DNA from: Teratosphaeria epicoccoides
Taxonomy: Eukaryota; Ascomycota; Dothideomycetes; Mycosphaerellales; Teratosphaeriaceae
DNA: 64,000 nt
Direction of reading: 5' to 3'
Assembly: GCA_021401465.1 (NCBI GenBank)
Contig: JADDMT010000017.1
Coordinates: forward strand, 345,787-409,786
The translations under genes and the position numbers were made by a program. Shown here one piece after another: positions 33,526-44,989 of this stretch. Position 1 is the stretch's first letter. The number at the start of each line of letters is the position of its first letter. Below the pieces are notes generated by a model. The model searched no databases. It saw only the letters and a program-made list of their open reading frames with translations, and was not told where the DNA came from.

Positions 33526-34487
33526 GCAGCTTGTCCACATCGTCTGCTTCAGCAATCCTGTCTCTAGCTCTCATGCGTATGTGGGATCATGTCGAGCATT
33601 TTGGTCACGGTAGAATGATCAAGTCGTGAGTATGAAAATGCAGGTGTGCAAGTTGTTGATCTTGTTGGCTGCCGCACCATCTGCATCTGTGTACTCGCTC
33701 GCGCGTGCTGTCGACCACTTTGACCGATTGAGGCTCAAATGACGAGGCAGCATTAGATATTGAATCGGACATCCCACCGCTCAGTTGAATCACGTGGCAA
33801 ACGCCCGCCTCGGCAGATATTGCCCCCTGGACCCTTGCCTTCCCGTCCGGGCGGAGCGATGCAACCGTCACATCTCAACAGCTTGTTGCAAGCCATGTGC
33901 GATTTCGGATGAGATCTATCTAGCGCCCACAACAACATGACCCTTGGACGACCAGACCACGCGGCACGCTTGGCGTCCATACATGGACACTGATTAATCG
34001 ACCTCGGCCTCCGCTGCTCTTTCGTTTTCTCTTGCTACATTCGTCCGGTTGGCTTCGCTCTACGATGAAACCTTCCTTGTTGCAACATTACCCCCGCCGT
34101 ACCCGAAGCTCGTGTTAACGTCACTGCAAAGATGTTTGGACGCCTTCGCATTTGAATAAGTGGATGAAGCGCCTGGGCCTACCGCACGTAGCAGTATGGA
34201 TCTCCGTCAAACTGGGATCGGAACCAAACGCCAACGGCAGGTCCACAAGCCGCAGTCATTGTTACCCAGTTAACATTGCATGTTATATATGCGCAGACCA
34301 GAGACTAGGCACAGCTCTCGGTCAAAGTTCAAACCCTCTCTTCGTTGCAGTCCTATTTGCGTACTTTTAGGCTCGAGGAAGCGCGTTGTCTCAGATGCCC
34401 CAATGATCGGTCCATGACAACTTCTCATTGGATTCAGTATATTCGAAGCCGTCGATATTCTGGATATTGGCAAGCATCAGGAAAGCA
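33526..34487. other. Promoter region of the hexokinase-like gene
   Basis: About 960 bases with no gene recognised and no clear Ndt80-type CRCAAA core by eye. An AT-rich GTTATATATGC occurs near 34280. Confidence 0.4.
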
Positions 34488-35996
34488 ATGAGTGTCATCT
34501 GTGCAACTGCTTTGCGCGTTATACAACCTGCGTCTTTACAGAGGCATCAGAACAGAGATGCAGTAGAGGCAGTGGAAAAGAGCATGGACGGGTTTGCGGC
34601 GGAGGTCAGAGACCTCTTCGAGGCGCCTCTCCGCGAGGATCGGCTACTTGGGATGTCAAGAGGACTACAAGAACAGTACCGAGAAAAGCTGCGAGAGTCC
34701 AAGGTCTCTATGTTGCCATCCTATCAGCATAAACTCCCAACCGGCGAGGAGCAGGGCGACTTCTTAGCCTTAGACATGGGAGGCTCGACTTTTCGGCTAG
34801 CGCTTGTCAGGTTGGACGGCAGGATGAAGGGAGAGACCGGCACTGGTTTGTCGGTGCGAAGAATTAGGAGCTTCGCGATAGACAAGGAGATTCGCGATCT
34901 AAGGGGGCAGGCCTTTTTCGATTGGATGGCGGACCGTATAGGTGCTATGCTAGCCGACTACAATCCCAGTAGTGGCACTACCGATGCAAGGCTGCGCATG
35001 GGTCTAGCTTGGTCTTTTCCCATTGAACAGACCTCGCCTCAAAGTGGTCGGCTGCAAGCAATGGGCAAAGGCTTTTGTGCTTCGCAGGGCATGGAAGGAG
35101 AAGATCTGTGCCAGATCATTATGTGCTCTTGCCGGAGGCGAGGCTTGAACGTGGAACTGAGAGCCATCATCAATGACGGACAGGCTACTCTATTGTCACA
35201 AGCATACAAGGACCCTGCGACCCGAATGTCTCTCATCCTTGGTACGGGCACCAATGCGGCAGTGTTCATGCCAGTATCAGCTCTTGGCATTGGCAAATTT
35301 GGGCCACGTCCAGATGGCTGGCATGCCGCCGCCCAACACGTTCTGATTAATACCGAAATGAGCATGTTCGGCAAGCACGTCTTGCCAACGACGCGGTGGG
35401 ACGAGGACCTCAACGCGTCACACGTCCGACCGGATTTCCAACCCCTGGAATACCTGATTACTGGTCGGTACCTGGGCGAGATCGTCCGCCTGATCATGGT
35501 TGAGGCGACTAGGACTGTAGGATTGTTTCACGGCGAGATGCCAGGTGGGCTCGAGGAGCCATACTCACTCGACACACGGATCTTGGCTGCCTTGCAAAGC
35601 GACACATCTCCCGGGCTGGCGACAGGGCGCGAAGTCTTGATACAAGCGCATCCGCCTCCGACCAGACCTCGCCAGCGCGATCTCGAATTCTTCCGCAAGA
35701 TCTCGATATTGGTCTCTCGGCGAGCCGCAGCCTATCTCGCTGCTGCCCTGCACGCATTGTGGACGGTTCGGTCCGAGGCTGAAGGCCTACATTTTGGCGA
35801 GGCGAGCCACATCACGATCGCGTGCGATGGTACAATTGTGGAAAAGTATCCCGACTTCAAGGCGGGCTGCCAGCAATACTTGGATGCGCTCTGCGAGTTG
35901 TCTGGTGCCACTCGAGGCGCCGTTAGCTTGGAGCTTGCGCCCGACAGCTCAATCTTTGGCGCCGCTGTCGCAAGCTGCTGCCTGGGCGATACATGA
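34488..35996 (+). CDS. hxk3: Hexokinase-family N-acetylglucosamine kinase
   Basis: 502 residues with no intron; the first ATG is at 34488 (MSVICATALRV). Hexokinase landmarks are in order. The phosphate-1 loop LALDMGGSTFRLALVRL is at about residues 93-109. The sugar-binding LAWSFPIEQTS, the catalytic Asp in AIINDGQATLLSQAY and the second phosphate loop LILGTGTNAAVF follow. A late adenosine motif (ITIACDGTIVEKYP) and LAPDSSIFGAAV complete the fold. The usual glucose-hexokinase text is changed at several points (NDGQAT instead of NDTVGT), as expected for the diverged group that acts on GlcNAc in filamentous fungi. The reaction is ATP plus GlcNAc to GlcNAc-6-phosphate, in the cytosol. The location beside deacetylase, regulator and sensor genes supports this substrate. 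Confidence 0.85.
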   Translation: MSVICATALRVIQPASLQRHQNRDAVEAVEKSMDGFAAEVRDLFEAPLREDRLLGMSRGLQEQYREKLRESKVSMLPSYQHKLPTGEEQGDFLALDMGGSTFRLALVRLDGRMKGETGTGLSVRRIRSFAIDKEIRDLRGQAFFDWMADRIGAMLADYNPSSGTTDARLRMGLAWSFPIEQTSPQSGRLQAMGKGFCASQGMEGEDLCQIIMCSCRRRGLNVELRAIINDGQATLLSQAYKDPATRMSLILGTGTNAAVFMPVSALGIGKFGPRPDGWHAAAQHVLINTEMSMFGKHVLPTTRWDEDLNASHVRPDFQPLEYLITGRYLGEIVRLIMVEATRTVGLFHGEMPGGLEEPYSLDTRILAALQSDTSPGLATGREVLIQAHPPPTRPRQRDLEFFRKISILVSRRAAAYLAAALHALWTVRSEAEGLHFGEASHITIACDGTIVEKYPDFKAGCQQYLDALCELSGATRGAVSLELAPDSSIFGAAVASCCLGDT

Positions 35997-37142
35997 ACTC
36001 GGGCGGGCTTGACACAAAGGAGAGCGCCCGACAGCAGACAGCTACACAACAGCACAACTGCCGAGACAGAATGAACAGACCACCGTGTTGCTGTGTTATC
36101 GGCACTACCCTTGGTGGCAAATTGCTGATTTCTACTGCCCCCCATCGTGTCAGAGTCCCATTGTCGCGTAGCATCATGCCCATGCCCGGCCACGTATCAA
36201 CGCGCCCGATCTGATCAGCTTTCCGTGGAGCTCATGCGACGCAAAGCGGGTGCGAATCGCGATCAAACACAGATGCGGATGAGTCGTCCGCCGTCAGAAG
36301 CGGGGAAAGGTAGGTACATGTGTTGATGCGTCTGTGCGGCCGGTTGAGCACACAAGCTGCACGACTGCCTAGGTATATCGTGCACATGTGCCGGCAGCTT
36401 GAGCTGGATTGCTTCACTGGTAATATTCACGTGCCACGCAACCACTTTGCATCCGTCGGCCTGTTGCCATGACTCAATTCGAACTCTGCGCGACCGGCAG
36501 CGTTTGTTGTCCGATGGACTTCATAACACCGTCCTGGCAGCTTCCCAGTTGGGACTCCGTGGACGGTGCCAGTATCGTGGAGTTGATACAATACCTCCTC
36601 CCAATTTCTCCTATCTCTAATAAATTCACGATGTACGTGAAGGTTACTTCCGTGATGTGCTGTACCTCCCCTGCAGAATCGCATGTCCCGACTTTACACC
36701 CACCTCATCATTGCGTCTCGGTCACAGCTCTCGAGCGAACGACATGTGTGCCGACAATGCCGGATCACATCGTGGTGTTGGCGGTAAAGCGCGGGTTCCG
36801 TCCTTGTTTCTTCCAGCTGGGACGGCTGAGCAGGTCGACAGGACAGATTCCTTCGGCCAAAAGGCAAGGCTTCCACTTCCTGCCACTGGCCGAAGGCATT
36901 GAGAAGCAGAGCATGATGCGTGTCGTCAGTCCCAGATGAAAAGCTGCTAGTGCTCGTATTACGGCTAGGTTTCAGGTCGACAGAGCGGTGGTTCTTGGGC
37001 GACGAGAGCCGCTGTCCAAGCCCTGTCGGGGCTGCACCGCCTCCAGCTCGTGACATGGTGCGAAGTTACTCTGCTGGTTATTGCGCGTTACGTGTGGTGA
37101 CCTTGGAAGAAGTGAGTAGCCTGGACCTCAATCTCTCTGCAC
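35997..37142. other. Convergent 3' region with a possible extra exon on the minus strand
   Basis: Between the hexokinase and RON1 3' ends. On the minus strand, 37056-36694 starts MSRAGGGAAPTGLGQRLSSP and continues with a Ser/Thr-rich run that looks protein-like. It might be an alternative last exon of RON1, but I could not find a splice path that keeps the frame. Confidence 0.35.
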
Positions 37143-38858
37143 TCAGATCATATCATTGGCAGAGTACAGCCTCTTACTCCGAGCGCTCCTCCCCGAGGCC
37201 TTCGGATCTCGCGGATCGCTTGGCAACTTGGTATGATGCACCACGTGAGGCCGGTACACTGCATCCACGGGCGGCATCCAATCGTCCAGACCAAGCGGGA
37301 AGTACTCGTATAACAGGTCTGCGCTCTCATCAGGACTGTCAACAGTTGTCAGAGGATAAGAAGGTGCTCTCGGAGGAATGTGTATCCTCTTCGCACGCTG
37401 CTCGGGCGTAGTTCTGGCACCCAGCCCTGGCGATTCGTCCTCTACTAGAGACAAGCTGATGGGGGCGGCAGGCTGGACTGCAGACTTTGGTGCTTGCCTC
37501 GTCAAGCCAGGCAACGAGATGGCATAGACCTTGTCACCGTCGAGTGCGCTCGTTGGTGGAGGCACGGCTTCAGTCGCACCGCCTTGCGCTTGCGCCACGC
37601 CTTTCCATTCGTAAAAGTCGTTGTTGACGTGCGCCTCACCCTGTTCGACGACAGGCTGTGTTGACGGCGAGTGTTGCTTCAATGGCGTTGACGTGTGTTC
37701 TTCCGGCTTGGGCTTATGAGTCGAATCTCCCGTTACACTCCTACTCAGCAGACCTGGTTGACTCCCCGGCACTTGAGCCGCTCTCTTAGGATTACCGCTG
37801 CCGCTCAACGGCAGGTCTTTCCTGGCCTGGAAATTCCTTGGACTGCGACCACGAACGATGATTGCTCCAGAATGCACTTCGCATATCGGAATTTGGCCGC
37901 CGGTGGCCAAAGTGGCTATGACTCTAAGATGAACGACAAAATGCTGCTGAAGCTCTTTGCGGCGGCCGTTGTTTGCCGTTGCAATCCGGAACTGTAAACG
38001 CTTCCACTGGAATGGAAAGGTTGCAAAACCTGTTCCTACCTCTTGCACGTTCATTAGGTCCAACGGAATCGAAGGTGGCTCACGCTCCGCCTTGTCCTCT
38101 GCCACTGGCATGCCAGTATTTGCTGGCGTCTTCCAGGGCACAGATATGATCTTGACAGAGTTACCCTCTGTAGACTCGGTGGCACTCAACATGAGTTCGT
38201 GCCCTACGATTGGGATTTGTTCTCCTTGCTCCGTCAACAGGGACCGCAATGTCCTCGGAAGTGTGACATCTCCGGTAATCTGGAACAAGTTCCTCCGATA
38301 GCACGTCAATTCGGACGGCGGCGGAGCTTGCGCATCGCCAGCTGCCGCCCATGGCGACTCAGCCAGAAAGAACATGCCATGAAGTTGCGCAGTTAAAGAT
38401 ATTGTCGTTTGCCGATTCGTCCAATCAAGCAGCGGAAAATCAAGTGACGGAAGACTGAAGCTTAACAGCTTGTTATCTCGATCGATCGACGGCGTTTCCT
38501 GCTCATTTTGCTCGTTGTTTGCAGCCCCGAATTGACTGATGACGTCGGAGAATGGGTCGTCGTAGGTACTTGGAAATCGCTTGATTGGGGGAGAGGGTGG
38601 TGGTTGCAGCGACCGCGGGTTGAGTTCCTCGCTCCTTCAACACCAGAATCACGTATCAGCAGTCAAACTTCTGTCTGACATTGGCATGAAGTGCTTAGCT
38701 CTCGTGCTCACATACCCCGCGTACCCGAACGTGGATTGGTAGTCTTGCAGCTCCAGCGGCAGCAGCATATCCCCGCCGTTGTCACCACCATTCGGTTGAG
38801 CCATTTGCGTGGCCAGATATGTCATGGTGGTCGTGTCAAATGCCGAAAGTCCATCCAT
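37143..38858 (-). CDS. ron1: Ndt80-like transcription factor RON1, regulator of GlcNAc catabolism
   Basis: Exons 38858-38716 and 38634-37143, 544 residues. The 81-nt intron (GTATGT donor, GAAG acceptor) joins FGYAG to SEELNPRSLQ. The Ndt80/PhoG DNA-binding domain spans about residues 125-340: CYRRNLFQITGDVTLPRTLR, SATESTEGNSVKIISVPWKT, REPPSIPLDLM, FPFQWKRLQFRIATANNGRR and IIVRGRSPRNFQARKDLPLS. The C-terminus has a second conserved-looking block, LLYEYFPLGLDDWMPPVDAV followed by YRPHVVHHTKLP, and ends in a basic patch. In Trichoderma, RON1 activates the clustered GlcNAc genes; here it sits between the kinase and deacetylase genes, which fits the same job. The 3' end may have an alternative exon (see 36694-37056). 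Confidence 0.9.
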
Positions 38859-39842
38859 GATGGCAATGGCGCATCAGCATCGAGATTTTGCCTGGTGTCG
38901 TAGGTAGGATCGCGTCCGCATTGAATCGAGGTGCTGGCGCGGTGCAATCGTCGCGACTACAATCTCCTCGCATCCCCAAATTGACTAACACTCGCGCGCA
39001 AGATAGCAGATGTGACGCTCCAGCTGGCGATGCGCAAGGTGGACAGCTCCACCACTATGCGCACCAGTGATCCTTCCACGCTACACAGGCTGCAACGTCA
39101 GTGCCGATGTTGCATTTTCGGGTCGGCAAGCTGCGTCCTCGTTCGCCCGACGTTCAGAAGATGGCGGCGAGAGTGTAAGAAGATCATTGCACTCGACTGA
39201 CCTTGAAGGAGCCGAAGACCGTTCACGAGGCCCGTCATACTTGCATGCCTGCAGCCGTAGGCCCGCAGCTCGCCTGGATGATCGACTGCTGATCGCGGTC
39301 TCCACGTGCCCTTGCCGTTCGCGCCGCCCGTTCGTCTGCAGGGCATGCTAGGCCACAGTGGCGAGCGGCGCCGTCAAATTGGAGGCAATCAGAGGTCGCC
39401 CAGACCGAAATAGCGCAAACCGTCAACGTGAGGTCGGACGAGACAACGAGGGCGCCCCGACTGACGACCAGGACAGACAAAGGTCATCCACGCGAGCACC
39501 GCAAGGTCTCCCTGCTGGGTCCCGGCCACAGATTGGGCTCCAAACTTTGCCGGTGCCCCACCTGTGAACTATTCCCGAAATCATGTGAGAAGAACCAAGC
39601 GTCGACGGCAATGATGGCGGAGCACTGTATATCATTACTCCAGCTAACCACATGAGAGCAGAGTATGATAGCAGCATCCGCAAACACGATGGGCTTCCTC
39701 CATGCGAGACTGGATGGAAATTCTACGTGTTACTAATGATGATGCCATGCTGCAATCTTACAATGTTGCGATCTCGACGGAATCCAGCAGTGACAAAGTG
39801 GATTGAATTTACCGTATCGCTTGCTCCGTACCAGACGCCCGA
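38859..39842. other. Promoter region of RON1 and 3' flank of the deacetylase
   Basis: About 980 bases. Short ORFs on both strands are Arg-rich and not protein-like. No defined element recognised. Confidence 0.45.
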
Positions 39843-41138
39843 TCAAGATGGTCTGACGCATGCATCGTGCACCATAACACCGAGTTTCCCAACCTGCTCG
39901 ACTTCCATCCTTCTGCAGCCGTCTCTATCTTCATGGGCATTGAGAACAACCAGATCTGCGTCAGCATCTGGATCCAGTGTGCCTTTGATGCCCTGCAAGC
40001 CAAGCATCTCGGCTGGCGTTGCTGTCACTGCTTTTATGACGTCCGGTATGGTAGCATTGGACCACGTCCAGAAGTTTGACACGCATTCGCCGAGGGTCGC
40101 AGAGCTACCAGCAATAGTATCCGACCCTTCGCGAGTCAGGAGAGCGCCCTTCTTTATCCACCTGTCACCGTTGGTCCATGAATTGGGCCCATCGGGTAGC
40201 CCAGCAGTGTACTGCGCGTCTGTTACCAGTATGAATCCGTCGGGGTGCGTATTCCATGCTATCTTGACGGTCGTTGGATGCAGGTGTATGCCATCACTTA
40301 TGATTCCAAAAAAAGGTCGCTGGGTAGGCTCACTCGTGCCAAGCACGCCAAAAATGCCAGGATTGCGGTGGTTTAGAGGGCGCATTGCATTGAACAAGTG
40401 CGTAATCATCGTCGCTCCATCTCTGATTGCATTTGTTGCTTGTTCGTACGTCGCCTCAGTGTGCCCAATCGCAAATTTGATGCCGCGCTCCGCCAACTCT
40501 GGAATGCATCTTGTAATGCCTGGCACTTCAGGTGCAGCCGTGATCATACTGACCACGCCACTTCCAATGTTGCTGGCACCATAACATACTTCGAGATCTG
40601 CTAAGCCATTAGGTGCTTCGCGAAGAACTTCGAGGCTGTGTATCCCTTTCTTCGTTGGGTTGATGAAGGGTCCCTCACAATGTGCTCCCAAGCTCTCACT
40701 TCCATCGAGCGCGTCCCTTGCGCCTCCGCTAGGTCCAAGATGTTGGAGCACTTTGTGGTATATGTCTGGAGTCCCGCTTGGCAGGGTTGGCAGATAGCTC
40801 GTAACGCCCACTTTCACCAGGTACATATTCAGCCGATCGAGCCCTTTACGGTACTCACTCTTGTCGCCACTTTCGGGCACGGTAGAGAAGTCAAATCCAA
40901 ATGCGCCATTGAATTGCACATCGATAAAACCAGGTGCCAAGATCTTGCCCTTGAGGTCCACAATCTCGTCTGGTATGATACGATGCTCGTAAAAGACCTC
41001 TTGACTACGGAGGATCCTGCCGGTGACCGATGAGATCCAGACATCGTCTTCTACCAGTCGATCACCTCGGACGACTCGCCCAAAATTTAGTTTAGTCACG
41101 CCTGTGCGTGGATGCTCAGGCGGAACATGATGTGGCAT
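39843..41138 (-). CDS. dac1: N-acetylglucosamine-6-phosphate deacetylase
   Basis: 431 residues from ATG at 41138 with no intron. NagA-family landmarks are in order: KILAPGFIDVQFNGAFGFDF (start of the metal-dependent TIM barrel), GAHCEGPFINPTKKGIH with the metal Glu, FAIGHTEATYEQA with a metal His, THLFNAMRPLNHRNPG, GIISDGIHLHP, and LVTDAQYTAGLPDG with the catalytic Asp. Residues of the active site all seem to be kept, and the length fits the family. It removes acetate from GlcNAc-6-phosphate to give glucosamine-6-phosphate, the substrate of the deaminase whose local gene is broken. It is transcribed divergently from the Ngs1-like gene across about 900 bases. Confidence 0.93.
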   Translation of the reverse strand: MPHHVPPEHPRTGVTKLNFGRVVRGDRLVEDDVWISSVTGRILRSQEVFYEHRIIPDEIVDLKGKILAPGFIDVQFNGAFGFDFSTVPESGDKSEYRKGLDRLNMYLVKVGVTSYLPTLPSGTPDIYHKVLQHLGPSGGARDALDGSESLGAHCEGPFINPTKKGIHSLEVLREAPNGLADLEVCYGASNIGSGVVSMITAAPEVPGITRCIPELAERGIKFAIGHTEATYEQATNAIRDGATMITHLFNAMRPLNHRNPGIFGVLGTSEPTQRPFFGIISDGIHLHPTTVKIAWNTHPDGFILVTDAQYTAGLPDGPNSWTNGDRWIKKGALLTREGSDTIAGSSATLGECVSNFWTWSNATIPDVIKAVTATPAEMLGLQGIKGTLDPDADADLVVLNAHEDRDGCRRMEVEQVGKLGVMVHDACVRPS

Positions 41139-42039
41139 GCCAGGCGAGCTGCTTCCACTGCTCGCTTAGAGCTCGTCCGTCATTGAAAATACGCTTCTGC
41201 AGGAACCGTAGGGGACGTCTTGTCTGTGGGCAGTAGCAGTCACTCACACAATAGACAGTCGCATCAAGATATAGAAGTTCGACTAGATCTTGCACTGCAG
41301 CAGACGGGAATCTTCGAAGCCAAGGTGACAGCACGTCAGAGCTTTTGCAATCGCAGTCGCAACCACAATCACTACGATATTCTTGCCGTGTCGGCGTATC
41401 GATCTGAGAATTTGCCACGCAGACAGGCATCACCTAGCCAATAGCTTGTCCACGAGGTCAGTAAACTTTGTCATGATGGCCGCTTCGGCAGTCCTGCGAC
41501 GTTGCACTCCAACTTCGTCATATGGGTGGCATAACAGGAAAGGAGACGAGATGTTCTGACGTGGCACGTGCGACGCTTTCTCTAGTAGGCAGGTACATGG
41601 GTAGGCACTCGGCACTGCTCTTATCAGATGCCGACATCAACCTCACAGTCAATCAGTGGTCACGAGGTCACGTAGATATAGGGGTATTTTATGGTCTCGG
41701 ATGCCGCCGGAAGTTGGTCGTTGCATACAGACTGCAGTCGTACTCGTTCCCGAAGACCCCACTGCTTAAGATTGGGTGAAAGTTCGGGGCGTTGCAGGAT
41801 CCGCTGATATTCGCGGCGCCAGTCTGGCAGCCAAAGAAGTGCAGATCAATCCTACCGTAGCAGAGGTGATGACGATCCAAAGTCTACAGCAGCATTCGCC
41901 CAGGAGCGGATGAGAACCGTCGATGCGACCTCGCCGCAAGCCGAGCTCAGCAGGCTTTTGAGACTTGTCCCGTTCGCACGTGCACATTCCCGTGCAACGG
42001 TGCGCCTTTGTCCCGTAGTGGGCCTGCGTGCCTGCCGCA
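41139..42039. other. Divergent promoter of deacetylase and Ngs1-like genes
   Basis: 901 bases shared by two cluster genes. No exact Ndt80 CRCAAA core was found by eye. A TATA-like ATATAGGGGTATTTTA is near 41677-41692. Confidence 0.45.
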
Positions 42040-44989
42040 ATGGGAAGTCACAATGTGGGAGAAGGGCTGGACCCAGTGTGGGATGATACGAACAAGCTTC
42101 TCGGCCAGCTGTTCATGATGGGATTCGAGGGTACGACTGTCACGCCGCAGGTACGCTTGGCTGCCTGTCGCAAGTTGTCACAGTTGCGCCACAACTCGTC
42201 CGTCACATCAGCTTCGCTGACTCAAGTCATGACCGTCTAGATTAGAAAACTCATCACAGAAGATCATCTTGGGACCATACTATTGACTGCTAAGAATCTC
42301 AAATGTACGTACAGTACTCTATGCCTCCCATCACAGAACCTTATATCTTCCAGCTGCCGAGCAGACAACACAACTCGTTCTCGGATTGCAACAGTGCGCC
42401 TACGATGCCGGTCATCCAGTCCCATTGGCCATCGGCCTGGATCAGGAGAATGGAGGCGTCAACAGCCTCTTCGATGAGATCTATATCCGTCAATTCCCTT
42501 CGGCAATGGGTCTTGCAGCCACTGGATCGAAGGACATAGCCTATGAAGTGGCAAAGGCGACTGCCGAAGAGATCGCAGCATGCGGTATCAATCTCATGAT
42601 GGGGCCAGTCCTTGATGTCTTGACCAACGCTAGAAGTCAGCCTCTGGGTGTGCGGACCACGGGCGATGACCCGCAAGAAGTCTCGGCTTATGGCGTGTCT
42701 TTCATGAAAGGCTACAAGGAGGCCGGTCTGGCAACGATGGGCAAGCACTTTCCCAGCTATGGTAGTCTGGAATTTCTCGGTTCGGCTCTGGATGTGCCTA
42801 CCATCACCGAGAGCTTGGAGTCGCTGAGCCTTAATGCTTTGGTGCCATTTCGCAATGCGATCAAGGCAGGCTTGGACGCTGTGATGGTCGGTGGGTGTGC
42901 CATGAGTTCAGCGGGGCTGAACGTAATGCATGCATGCTTATCAGAGCAAGTGGTCAATGACCTCCTGCGGGACGATCTGCACTTTGACGGTGTAGTCATC
43001 TCCGACTGCTTGGAGATGGAAGCTCTCAGCCACAACATTGGTGTCGGTGGAGGCACCGTGATGGCAATCAATGCAGGCTGTGACATCGTGATGCTATGCA
43101 GGAGCTTCGTGCACCAGCAAGAAGCCATTCAGGGCTTCAAGCTCGGGCTGGAGAACGCCATGATCACGAAAGAACGACTACGAACATCATTGGGAAGGGT
43201 GCTCAAGATGAAGGAGAAGTGTACGACGTGGGAGAAAGCCTTGAGTCCGCCAGGGATCAGTCTGCTCTCGAGGCTCCAACCAAGCCACACAACGCTATCG
43301 ACCAAGGCGTACAACTCATCAATAACAGTAGTGCGGGATAAGAACAGGTTCCTACCACTCAGCAACATCATGGAACCGGAGGACGAGCTCCTCCTGCTCA
43401 CACCGCTGGTCAAACCTCTTGTAGCTTCAGCTGCCGCTCGTCAAGTCAGCGAGCTCGCTGCTAGTGGCTCACCAGAGCCCGCACTGTGGGAACGCAGTGC
43501 CTCAGTCATGAGCGGCGAGCGAGTCTTTCGCGAGCTCGGCAGATCTCTAGCACGGCAGCGCAGCGGCAGAGTCCTGCACACCTCATACACAGCCAACGGC
43601 GTCCGTCCACAGCACGAAAATCTGATCCAACGAGCCAGCGCCATCATCATCGTGACAGCGGACGCCAACCGCAACTTATACCAGCACGGCTTCACCAAGC
43701 ATGTCTCCATGATTTGCAACATGCAATACAGCTCCGGCGGCGAGAAGCGCGAGAAACCCGTCATTGTCGTTGCGGTGAGTTCACCCTACGACTTTGCCAT
43801 GGATGCAACGATCGGCACGTACATTTGCACATACGACTTTACCGAAACAGCCCTCACTTCCCTCGTCAAAGTCCTTTATGGCGAGTTCACTCCGGCCGGC
43901 ACCCTCCCCGGCAGCATCAGCCAAAGCCAAAAGCTGTCCCAAAGCAAACAACACTGGCTCGTGGAAGCCTTCAACGAAGAGCGCGATTCCCACGCCCTCG
44001 ACGCCCTCCTCCAATCCTGCGTCGAAGGCCACACGCCCGGCCTGCACTCCGAACTCGCCGCCGCCACATCCCACTCCTTCCTCCTCGGCAACGAGGAAGT
44101 CCTCGAATCCCACTTCGTCGTGCGCAACTCCAGCACCCAAACGCTCTACGGCTTCTGCAGCACCTACTTCTTCCGCGCGACCGGCACCGGCGTGATCGGC
44201 GCCCTTTTCGTCGATCCCTCTCGCCGCAAACTCTCCATCGGACACAGCCTGCACAGCCGAGCGATCCGCACCCTGCTCCAACGCGAAGGCGTCAAGCGCT
44301 TCCAGCTCGGCTCCCGCCTGCCCTCCATCTACCTCGGCATCCCGACCGGCCACGGTGGGGAACGGAAACGCTTGCGCTCCTGGTTCGCCACCCTCGGCTG
44401 GAACACCGCGCTCTCGCGGCCCGTCTGCTCGATGGTGGCGAAGAACCTCGGCACGTGGGCGCCCCCGAAGGGGATGGCGAAGAGCCTGCAGAGCGCGGGT
44501 GCCGACTTCGATCTCGTCTACGGCTGGCAGTACGCGGGCGAGGTGCTCGATCACATCAAGACGAACCACCGGCAGGGGCTCGCCGAAGTCTACAAATTGG
44601 CTCTCGCGGACCCGTCGGCCTGCGGCATCGTGCGCGCCAAGCGGCCGGAAGACGGCACGCTCATCGGGACGGTGGTGCTGTACCATATGCGCAGCCAGCT
44701 CGCGGAATTCGTGCCGAGCATGAGAGACCAGTTGGGCGATGGGAGCACTGGGGGGATCTCGTCGCCGGTCATCAGTCCGAGTGTGGGTGAGTACAGCACG
44801 TTGTTGCAGGGGTTGATCCTGTTGGGCATGAGGCAGATCAAGGCACAAGGGTGTCACGCGTGCATCCTGGACTTTATGGATGGGGATGGGAATTTCGACG
44901 GGCTGAGCGCGATGGGGTTCAGCGTGCTGCATGTGTTTGAGGAAGTGAGCTGTGACGCGGCGACGTGGAGCATGGTGCCGCCTGCGTGA
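42040..44989 (+). CDS. NGS1: Ngs1-like GlcNAc sensor: GH3-type domain fused to GNAT acetyltransferase
   Basis: Exons 42040-42150, 42241-42304 and 42354-44989, 936 residues. Introns are 90 nt (GTACGC/CTAG) and 49 nt (GTACGT/CCAG). Residues about 1-350 are a GH3 beta-N-acetylglucosaminidase-like domain: LAIGLDQENGGV, FPSAMGLAATGS and MGPVLDVLTNARSQ. The Asp of VVISDCLEM (residue 276) matches the GH3 nucleophile. The acid/base loop, normally KHFPGHGDT in NagZ enzymes, reads KHFPSYGSL (189-197), so the His-Asp dyad is missing. Residues about 640-930 carry two GNAT-like parts, including FVDPSRRKLSIGHSLHSRAI. In Candida albicans, Ngs1 binds GlcNAc through the GH3 part and acetylates histones to switch on catabolic genes. 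The fusion, the lost dyad and the cluster position all favour a sensor over a hydrolase. Confidence 0.88.

Noticed and set aside
43486..44932. Very long ORFs overlapping the Ngs1-like gene in a second forward frame (434 codons) and on the minus strand (383 codons)
   Set aside because: They are shadows created by strong G/C-ending codon bias in the true frame. Their composition is Arg/Pro/His or Val/Glu/Ala-rich, with no motif.
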